Shown in pieces: positions 42,568-48,505 of a stretch of DNA of 64,000 nucleotides; the stretch's first letter is position 1, and the number at the start of each line of letters is the position of its first letter. Position numbers and translations under genes: made by a program. The DNA is from Bacteroidaceae bacterium (GTDB lineage: Bacteria > Bacteroidota > Bacteroidia > Bacteroidales > Bacteroidaceae). The DNA is taken from assembly GCA_024693505.1 (NCBI GenBank), contig JAILKU010000136.1, forward strand, positions 1 to 64,000. Reading direction: 5' to 3'. Under the pieces are notes generated by a model. It saw nothing but the letters and a program-made list of their open reading frames with translations, did no database searches and was not told where the DNA came from.

Positions 42568-44039
42568 AGTTCTTTATCTTCTCTGATTTCTTTTGCATGT
42601 ATGAGCAGTCGCTCGGAAACACCGAGGTCGGTAGCCTTCTTGATATATGCCGGCGGCGTGTAAGGCAGCAGGTCTTTGCGCAGATAGGGAGCGGCGGCTC
42701 CTGGATCTACGATTCGTGCATCGATGGTCTGTACGATGAGGCGGTCGTTGGGAATCTCCAGCAGTCCGTCCTCTTTCTTATCGCCGTTACCCCAGGGATT
42801 CCGCATGCCGAAGATGGAACTCTCCTGCGTTGAGAGCATATAGGTAAAGGCGTGGCCGGTGACGGTCTTCAGCGTGCCGCAGAGCAGGTCGCCCTTGTTG
42901 AAGCCGCCCACACATATCTTGCCCTCGGTCAGGCTGTGCTCGATGGCTTTCTGCAGCTCGGAGGTGTAGAGCGAGTTGGGCGAGAAGGCGAAGCTGTCGC
43001 CGCATCCCGTATAGAGGGGAGCTACGTGCTCGGTGCCGATGCCCTCTATGCCGTTTGTCTTATAGATGGTCATGTACTTCATCATAGCCTTCTCCAGAAT
43101 TGTTGACCAGCAGGCGACGTTGTTCTTTCCCGTTACCTGCCCGATGTTGCCGTTCCCGTCGCACAGGATGGTGTTTGAGACGCAGACGTCAACGGGACTG
43201 CCCTGCGGATCGTACATGCCAACTGTGTATGAACCGTTGCCGTTGTCGGTGATGATGTGTTTGATATAGTCGGGATAGAGGTAGGCCAGCGAGGCATAGA
43301 CGGCACAGGCGCAGCAGTCTCCGATGGCGTGCTGGTTGACGTCGGCCGGCTTGGGGTCGTCGTATGGGTATAGCTTTATCGTCTTCTTTACCCAGCGGGA
43401 GAGGTTGGCCACCTTGTCGGGCTCATTGGCCGGATTGGCCAGCCATTCGCGGTCGGCATCGGTAGTCTTGTGTTTGCCCTCGAAGTGCTTTCCCATCGGC
43501 GTAACGGAGGAATTGCTCTTGCCCGAGGCGTACTTCAGGATGCTGTTGATGCTGCCCGTTTCGGTATGCGAGGGGTCCATCAGCACGTTTGCGGCCAGTT
43601 CCTTCGAACAGTAGAAGTAGCGCAGGGCGTCTCCGTCCTTCAGTATCAGCTGGTCGTCGGTCTGCTTCTGAACGGTCCAGCGCAGTGTGCCGATTGTGCC
43701 GTCCCGGCCTGAGGCCAGGAAATACTTGCTTGACGGCCTGTAGCGAACCGTGTAGTAGCCAGGCGTACTCTTTCCGCCCCAGATGAGCTCTGGGCCGGCA
43801 AAGGTCATGTACTCCGTGCCGTCGAAGTGAATGACGTTCGAACCGTTCTTCCAATAGCCCAGGTACCAGGTGCCGAAGATATAGGTGTTCTCCTCGTCGA
43901 CCATAGTGATGCTCTCCACCTTTGGTGTGCGGAACATGGACATTGTGCCGTCTTGATGATGTACGATGATGCCCTGTGCCGCCAATTTGGGGGCGCAGAG
44001 AAGTATCAACGTCATAGCTGAAAGTAGTTTTTTCTTCAT
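42561..44039 (-). CDS. Secreted calpain-like (C2 family) cysteine peptidase
   Basis: A 492-residue exported protein. Signal peptide to residue 22 (KLAAQ). N-terminal beta region (residues about 23-130) with a GIIVHHQDGTMSMFRTPKVESITM segment. The catalytic region matches the calpain pattern: QHAIGDCCACAVYASLA gives the nucleophile Cys242 (calpains: GDCW). WSTILEKAMMKY at 311-322 matches the calpain LEKAYAKL block, His396 is in TVTGHAFTYML, and Asn414 is in GMRNPWGNG. All three catalytic residues are therefore in the right order. Calpain-like secreted peptidases occur in Bacteroidales (for example Tpr of Porphyromonas). No calcium-binding EF hands are seen. It is cotranscribed with the small downstream gene. 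Call rests on motif reading. Confidence 0.82.
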   Translation of the reverse strand: MKKKLLSAMTLILLCAPKLAAQGIIVHHQDGTMSMFRTPKVESITMVDEENTYIFGTWYLGYWKNGSNVIHFDGTEYMTFAGPELIWGGKSTPGYYTVRYRPSSKYFLASGRDGTIGTLRWTVQKQTDDQLILKDGDALRYFYCSKELAANVLMDPSHTETGSINSILKYASGKSNSSVTPMGKHFEGKHKTTDADREWLANPANEPDKVANLSRWVKKTIKLYPYDDPKPADVNQHAIGDCCACAVYASLAYLYPDYIKHIITDNGNGSYTVGMYDPQGSPVDVCVSNTILCDGNGNIGQVTGKNNVACWSTILEKAMMKYMTIYKTNGIEGIGTEHVAPLYTGCGDSFAFSPNSLYTSELQKAIEHSLTEGKICVGGFNKGDLLCGTLKTVTGHAFTYMLSTQESSIFGMRNPWGNGDKKEDGLLEIPNDRLIVQTIDARIVDPGAAAPYLRKDLLPYTPPAYIKKATDLGVSERLLIHAKEIREDKELW

Positions 44040-44071
44040 TTCCTTATTTCTTTATTTAGTTTTGTCTATTG

Positions 44072-44887
44072 TCATTTCGTCTTCTTCTGCCAGACACGGA
44101 CGTAGTCAACCTCCATCGTAACGGGCAGGGCCTTTGCGTCCACTCCCCTGTAGCCGCCCCAGTCGCCGCCCCAGGCCAGGTTCAGGATAGGGTAGAAGGG
44201 GGCATTGAAGGGCCAGGTGTCGCGATTGCCCGTCTTGTCGTTTTCGAAGTAGAGCTGTTCCTTTCCGTCCACAAAGGTGCGGATGTAGTCGGCCGTCCAT
44301 TCAAGGGCATAGACGTGAAAGTCCGACTCGGCGGTAGGGCAGAGCATTTCATGCGTCTTCTGCGTCTTCTGCGGATGGTTGTAGGCGCGGCAATGTATGC
44401 TGCTGGAAACGCGGTTGGCGTCAACGCCCACTTCCTCCAGAATGTCAATCTCGCCGTCGGCCGGCCATCCCTTGGTATGCTTGACGGGCATCATCCAGAA
44501 GGCAGGCCATGTGCCGCGACCGACGGGCAGCTTGATGCGTGCCTCGATGTAGCCGTACTCGAAGCCCTCCTGACGGTTGCCGTAGATGCGGGCCGAGTAC
44601 ACCTTGTCTCCCTCGGCCAGCGCGCGGATCTTCAGCGTGCCGTCGCTTACGAGGGCTGTCTGCGCGCCTTGGGGCGTAATGCCTTTCACATAGGTCTGCA
44701 GCTCGTTGTTCACCCATCCGGCACGGCTTTCCTGCCAAGTCCACTTGCTTTCGTCGAGGGTGCTGCCCTTGAACTCGTCGCTCCAGACGAGCTTGTAGCC
44801 CTTCAGGGGGCAGCTTTTGCCTTTTGCCATCGCAACGCTTGCAGTTGATGCTGCAAAGAGTAGCGCAAGGATAAGAGATTTCTTCAT
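44072..44887 (-). CDS. GH16 family endo-beta-glucanase (laminarinase-like), secreted
   Basis: A 271-residue exported beta-jelly-roll enzyme, start at the ATG that opens MKKSLILALLFAASTASVAMA. The signature ExDxxE is GEIDILEEVG, with Glu146 (nucleophile), Asp148 and Glu151 (acid/base). WSDEFKGSTLDESKWTWQ, GTWPAFWMM and PFYPILNLAWGGDWGG are further GH16 landmarks of the laminarinase branch, which cleaves beta-1,3 or mixed-linkage glucans. A promoter lies just upstream, divergent from the TonB-like gene. It follows no obvious operon partner; the calpain-like gene starts 33 bp after its end on the opposite side of transcription order. Confidence 0.93.
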   Translation of the reverse strand: MKKSLILALLFAASTASVAMAKGKSCPLKGYKLVWSDEFKGSTLDESKWTWQESRAGWVNNELQTYVKGITPQGAQTALVSDGTLKIRALAEGDKVYSARIYGNRQEGFEYGYIEARIKLPVGRGTWPAFWMMPVKHTKGWPADGEIDILEEVGVDANRVSSSIHCRAYNHPQKTQKTHEMLCPTAESDFHVYALEWTADYIRTFVDGKEQLYFENDKTGNRDTWPFNAPFYPILNLAWGGDWGGYRGVDAKALPVTMEVDYVRVWQKKTK

Positions 44888-44917
44888 TTTTTCCAGCGTT
44901 TTGTCTGTTTCCGAGGG

Positions 44918-44925
44918 CAAAGTTA
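44918..44925 (-). promoter_or_regulatory. -7 element of the GH16 gene
   Basis: TAACTTTG on the minus strand, 30 bp before the ATG. Confidence 0.65.
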
Positions 44926-45041
44926 ACTTATTTTTCCTGAATAGAAAGCGTTTGGGCAATATTTCTGCGTCAATAATCTTAAAAATTGCTAAAAGCGGAC
45001 AATTCCTTTCCCTAAATGTGCGAGTTCCGGTTCAAAAAGCG

Positions 45042-45049
45042 TAACTTTG
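45042..45049 (+). promoter_or_regulatory. -7 element of the TonB_C protein gene
   Basis: TAACTTTG matches TAnnTTTG exactly; 28 bp before the ATG. Confidence 0.7.
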
Positions 45050-45077
45050 CATTGCCGAACATAAAGATTTTGCCAAA

Positions 45078-45617
45078 ATGAGAGTTTCCGTTCTTTCCCC
45101 GTGCCTTCGCCTGACTTTTATGGCGAGTCTGCTTTTCTGTTTCTGCCTGGCCGGAAATGCCCGTACCACTTCTTCTGAGGCCAAGAAGGACACCACGATT
45201 TATGACCAGGTAGAGAAGATTGCTGAATTCCGCGGCGGGCAGCAGGCCTGCTACCAGTTCCTGAGCAAGAACATCCAGTATCCCATCCTGTGCCAGCTGT
45301 TCCACTACGGCGGCCGCGTTATGGTGCAGTTCGTTGTCGAGCGCAACGGAAAGCTGACCCACATTCATGCCCTGCGGCAGTTCGGCGGTAAGGCTATGCC
45401 GGAGGACCGCATCGTAACCAACGAAGAGGCCTTCCAATACAAGACGGCCTATCCGCAGCGCTCGGCTGAGGTTCACGAAGGCCTGAATCTGGCCGATAAA
45501 CTGGTTGAGGAAGCTGTGCGCGTCGTGAAGAAAATGCCCAACTGGAAGCCCGCCCTTGATGCAGAGGGCAATAAGGTGAGGATGCGGATGACGCTACCTG
45601 TCGTCTTCAAACCTTAG
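45078..45617 (+). CDS. Secreted stand-alone TonB C-terminal-like domain protein
   Basis: A 179-residue exported protein: signal peptide to about residue 28 (LAGNARTT), then one TonB_C-type domain (FRGGQQACYQFLSKNIQYP, GGRVMVQFVVERNGKL, VEEAVRVVKKMPNWKPALD, RMRMTLPVVF). There is no membrane anchor, so it is not a normal TonB. The domain is clearly related to the C-terminus of the BlaR1-type protein encoded 650 bp downstream (compare NIQYPILCQ with NLRYPKLCQ, and MVQFVVERNGK with IMQFVVEKDGS). It precedes blaI, separated by repeats and a hairpin. It may be a ligand or competitor for the sensor; this is an inference. Confidence 0.78.
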   Translation: MRVSVLSPCLRLTFMASLLFCFCLAGNARTTSSEAKKDTTIYDQVEKIAEFRGGQQACYQFLSKNIQYPILCQLFHYGGRVMVQFVVERNGKLTHIHALRQFGGKAMPEDRIVTNEEAFQYKTAYPQRSAEVHEGLNLADKLVEEAVRVVKKMPNWKPALDAEGNKVRMRMTLPVVFKP

Positions 45618-45639
45618 CAGTTCTGCCTTTTCGTGGGCA

Positions 45640-45731
45640 ATTACTACGAATAAACGTTCTATTACTACGAATAAACGTTAAAATTGCACGAATCTCGCAA
45701 TTTTTCAATATCGAAATCTTGCGAGATTCGT
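45640..45731. promoter_or_regulatory. blaI upstream region: 19-bp direct repeat and 13-bp inverted repeat
   Basis: ATTACTACGAATAAACGTT occurs at 45640-45658 and 45661-45679, a 21-bp step or two helical turns. ACGAATCTCGCAA (45688-45700) and its complement (45719-45731) form a 13-bp inverted repeat with an 18-base spacer, followed by a T-rich run. The direct repeats are good candidates for BlaI operators. The inverted repeat may be the terminator of the preceding gene or an operator over the blaI promoter. Confidence 0.6.
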
Positions 45732-45778
45732 TTTCTTTCCCTTACTTTGCAGCACGAAAACCAATAAAACGCAGAATT

Positions 45779-46210
45779 ATGAAACGAGACGATCTGAATC
45801 TAACGCGAGTGGAGTTCCAGGTGATGAGTATAATCTGGGACCTTGGAAAGAGCGTTTGTGCCTGGGACGTGCTGGAACGTTGCCCTGAGCCGAAGCCCGC
45901 CTATACGACTGTAGCAACCTATCTGAAGGTGCTCTTTGAGAAGGGCTACCTAACTTATCACAAGGAGAAGGGGCAGGGCAAGACCCATCGCTATGCCCCG
46001 CTGGTGACGAAGGCCGAATATACGCGCCGCACGATGCAGTCGGTGAAACGCGACTTCTTCTCGGGCAGCCTGAAGTCGATGCTCAGCTACTTCGTTCGCG
46101 AAGAGAACCTTTCGGAGGAAGAGGTGAAGGAACTGATTGAGATGGTAAAGCCCACAGGGCCCACCCCCAACCCCTCCCAGGGAAGGGGAGACGCCGAAGA
46201 CATCTTATAG
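45779..46210 (+). CDS. blaI: BlaI/MecI-family transcriptional repressor
   Basis: A 143-residue winged-helix repressor: MKRDDLNLTRVEFQVMSIIWDLGKSVCAWDVLERC, then the recognition region KPAYTTVATYLKVLFEKGYLTYHKEKGQGKTHRYAPLVTKAEYTRR, and the C-terminal dimerisation part ending SEEEVKELIEMV. The start at 45779 is the ATG before KRDDL; an upstream frame runs through the inverted repeat. The last about 18 residues (TGPTPNPSQGRGDAE...) are encoded by a GC-rich intergenic repeat also seen near cobU, so the tail is probably a late addition. It pairs with the M56 sensor 58 bp downstream and should be cleaved or released on signalling. Confidence 0.92.
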   Translation: MKRDDLNLTRVEFQVMSIIWDLGKSVCAWDVLERCPEPKPAYTTVATYLKVLFEKGYLTYHKEKGQGKTHRYAPLVTKAEYTRRTMQSVKRDFFSGSLKSMLSYFVREENLSEEEVKELIEMVKPTGPTPNPSQGRGDAEDIL

Positions 46211-46259
46211 TTCCTGTAGTTTTTATAGTTCCCATAGTTCCCATAACTCTCATAATCCC
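46206..46259. repeat. Nonamer array between blaI and blaR1
   Basis: Six 9-bp units of the type TATAGTTCC/CATAGTTCC. The TAG of the first unit is the blaI stop codon. The same unit occurs at 21,722-21,766. Confidence 0.75.
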
Positions 46260-46268
46260 CCCAGAAAA

Positions 46269-47873
46269 ATGACCGCAATCCTATTATATTCCATGAAGTC
46301 GGCGCTGGTACTGGTGCTGCTCTACTTGCCCTATATGCTGATGCTTCGGCGCGAGAGTTTCTTCCGTTTCAACCGTTTGGTTCTGCTGGGCATCCTCGGG
46401 TTTTCGCTCGTACTGCCTTTGTGCAATGTACCAGGCCTATCGCTCGACCGCCAGCCAGTTGTTCAGGCGGCTCAGCGGCAGATGTTGGAACTGGGTGTCC
46501 CTGTTCACGTTCTGCCCGAACTGCTGATTACGCCCGACGGCGTTGCGCCTCAGGCCTCGTCCTCCTCCGTCACCCTGTTCATGCTCGTCAGCCTTATATA
46601 TATAATAGGTATAGTCGTTGTGCTGGTGGTTCGGGGTTGGCAGATATACCGCTTGCAGTCGGGCCTTCAGCGCGGAAGCCTCTGGAAGCAGCAAGAAGAC
46701 GGCGTCACCATCTTCTGCCACGCTGACCCAGGCCTTTCGCCCTTCAGCTGGATGAAGAGCATCGTGGTTAGCGAAGCCGACTACGAAGAGGCAGGGCGCG
46801 AAATCGTGCTCCATGAGACGGGTCACATCCGCAATCGCCATTCCCTGGACGTCCTGCTGCTCACCCTCGTCGAGATGCTCCAGTGGTGGAATCCGCTTGT
46901 CTATATGCTTGGCATCAGCCTGCGCGATGTGCACGAATATGAGGCCGATAACTACGTCCTCAGCAGCGGCGTCTCGCCAACCGAATATCAACTTCTGCTC
47001 ATAAAAAAAGCTGTTGGCTCAGGTTCCTACGCTTTCGCCAACAACTTTAACCATAGTTTAACTAAAAAACGTATCACTATGATGAAGAAATCAAAATCAA
47101 ATCCGTGGATGAGGAGCAAGGCTCTCTACATCCTGCCGGTGGCTACGTTGGCGCTGAGCGCCTTCGCTACGCCTAAGTTCGTCGCTCCTGTTGAGAGCGC
47201 AGTGTCTAATCTCGGGGGCAAAGTTACGGAGAAATCCGCAATCAGCCAAACTTCTGAGGGAAAAAGTGCAGGAACCATTCCTGAAAACAGAAAAATAGTT
47301 CATGTAAAGGAGGGAACTATGCGCGTAAAGGTTGACGGGAAGGAGATGACGCCCAACGAAGCTCTGAAGGCCGTTCGCGGCAAGGAAATCAAGAACAGCC
47401 TGAGCACCGGCTCCGACGGTTCGACGATGCTCTCCATTAAGACCGAAGCGCCCGCAGAGCAGAAAGACAGTATTTACAATGTGGTGACGCATAATGCCCA
47501 GTATCCTGGTGGCGAAGCAGAGTTCTTTAAGTTTCTTGCCGAAAATCTTCGCTATCCCAAGCTCTGCCAGGAATTCGGTTTTCAGGGGCGAGTCATTATG
47601 CAATTCGTAGTCGAGAAGGACGGAAGCATCACCGAAATCAGCAAGGTTCGCGGTCCTGGGAAGGTGCTTTCTCAGGTGGATATTACTTCCTACAAGACGG
47701 ACCATCCCGACAGCAAGGAACAGCTGGAGGCCGGTCAGGACCTGGGCGATCTGCTCGTCGAAGAGAGCATCCGCGTGCTGAAGCTTATGCCCAAGTGGAA
47801 ACCTGCCCGCAATGAGAAGGATGAGATTGTCCGCTGTCGTTTCAATGTGCCGTTCCAGTATAGGTTGAATTAG
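46269..47873 (+). CDS. blaR1: BlaR1/MecR1-like M56 metallopeptidase sensor with TonB C-terminal domain
   Basis: A 534-residue membrane protein. Hydrophobic segments lie near residues 5-25, 38-55 and 100-122. The gluzincin motif is HETGH at 182-186, with the supporting Glu in VHEYEADNY. A further membrane segment (ALYILPVATLALSAFA, about residue 280) is followed by a linker and a periplasmic TonB_C-type domain (about 405-534: YPGGEAEFFKFLAENLRYP, GRVIMQFVVEKDGS). Unlike staphylococcal BlaR1 there is no penicillin-binding sensor domain, so the signal is not necessarily a beta-lactam. With BlaI it should form a proteolytic signalling pair. The gene for a related free TonB_C protein lies upstream. 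Confidence 0.88.
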   Translation: MTAILLYSMKSALVLVLLYLPYMLMLRRESFFRFNRLVLLGILGFSLVLPLCNVPGLSLDRQPVVQAAQRQMLELGVPVHVLPELLITPDGVAPQASSSSVTLFMLVSLIYIIGIVVVLVVRGWQIYRLQSGLQRGSLWKQQEDGVTIFCHADPGLSPFSWMKSIVVSEADYEEAGREIVLHETGHIRNRHSLDVLLLTLVEMLQWWNPLVYMLGISLRDVHEYEADNYVLSSGVSPTEYQLLLIKKAVGSGSYAFANNFNHSLTKKRITMMKKSKSNPWMRSKALYILPVATLALSAFATPKFVAPVESAVSNLGGKVTEKSAISQTSEGKSAGTIPENRKIVHVKEGTMRVKVDGKEMTPNEALKAVRGKEIKNSLSTGSDGSTMLSIKTEAPAEQKDSIYNVVTHNAQYPGGEAEFFKFLAENLRYPKLCQEFGFQGRVIMQFVVEKDGSITEISKVRGPGKVLSQVDITSYKTDHPDSKEQLEAGQDLGDLLVEESIRVLKLMPKWKPARNEKDEIVRCRFNVPFQYRLN

Positions 47874-47968
47874 TATGATTGCTGATTCCCAACTTATTAT
47901 ACGATTTTATTATACTAAAGTTTTATCGACATTAAATAGTTTAAATTAGTAAAGAATAGAGGCGCCAA

Positions 47969-48013
47969 CCCGCCGAACAGCCTGAGACAGGTCGTTCGGC
48001 GGGCTTTGTTTTC
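47969..48013 (+). terminator. Rho-independent terminator after blaR1
   Basis: CCCGCCGAAC (47969-47978) pairs with GTTCGGCGGG (47994-48003), followed by CTTTGTTTTC. Confidence 0.8.
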
Positions 48014-48019
48014 AACGCA

Positions 48020-48201
48020 CTCTTCCGGAGGATAATTTGCAGCCCTTAGGAAAAAAAATTGCTACCCTTAGGAGAAAAAATTGCTACCCTTAGGAGAAAC
48101 AAATGCAGCCCTGCGGAGAATCAACTGAAAACTCCTCGGTACAAGATTCTCTTCCTTCGGCATAAATTTCCAACTCTTCGGTGAAAAAGTTTTTCCTACG
48201 G
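48020..48201. repeat. Degenerate 22-bp tandem array D
   Basis: Nine units with a core of the type CYCTTMGG followed by an A-rich half. The GG-ending core occurs at 48026, 48048, 48070, 48092, 48114, 48137, 48158, 48179 and 48199, so the steps are 22, 22, 22, 22, 23, 21, 21 and 20 bp. Units 2 to 4 are nearly identical; the others have decayed. Confidence 0.75.
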
Positions 48202-48424
48202 GAATAATTTTATGTTCAAAGTCTCCGAATGTACATCCGAAAACCTTGAACGTACATTCAAAGTCTTTGAACGTAAAACAGTTCGAGCAGTTGTCAAATC
48301 TTGTCCGGGGATGAAAATAAATTTTCATGGATTTGTTTTGTATTCTGCTCACTTGTCCAGTCACATTCTGACTGCGTTCCGAAGCCGCTTTCTTTCGGAT
48401 AAGCGAAAAATAATCGGGATTTAT

Positions 48425-48455
48425 TTTGCCAATTGCACACTTATTTGTAATTTCG
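48425..48455 (+). promoter_or_regulatory. Candidate ileS promoter
   Basis: TTTG near 48425-48428 and TAATTTCG at 48448-48455 (one mismatch to TAnnTTTG), 19 bp apart; 50 bp before the chosen ATG. Confidence 0.4.
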
Positions 48456-48505
48456 CGCACTTTTTGAAACGTACAATAAAACAGATAAGCAACAGAAGAA
48501 AAGAT

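Larger units (their letters stand above)
47874..48505. other. Intergenic region between blaR1 and ileS with terminator, 22-bp array and ileS promoter
   Basis: 632 bp with no gene. It contains the hairpin terminator at 47969-48003, the degenerate array D (48020-48201) and, just after it, a further patch with roughly 20-22 bp spacing of TTCAAAGTC/GAACGTA motifs (about 48,210-48,285). A candidate promoter lies at 48425-48455 for ileS. Confidence 0.6.

Noticed and set aside
45688-45731. Calling the 13-bp inverted repeat firmly a terminator
   Set aside because: It has a T-rich run after it, but also lies directly over the probable blaI promoter. The two roles cannot be separated from sequence, so it is listed as regulatory.
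48212-48505. N-terminal extension of isoleucyl-tRNA synthetase by 98 codons
   Set aside because: The extension is translated repeat DNA and would cover the candidate promoter; IleRS homology begins at the ATG at 48506.
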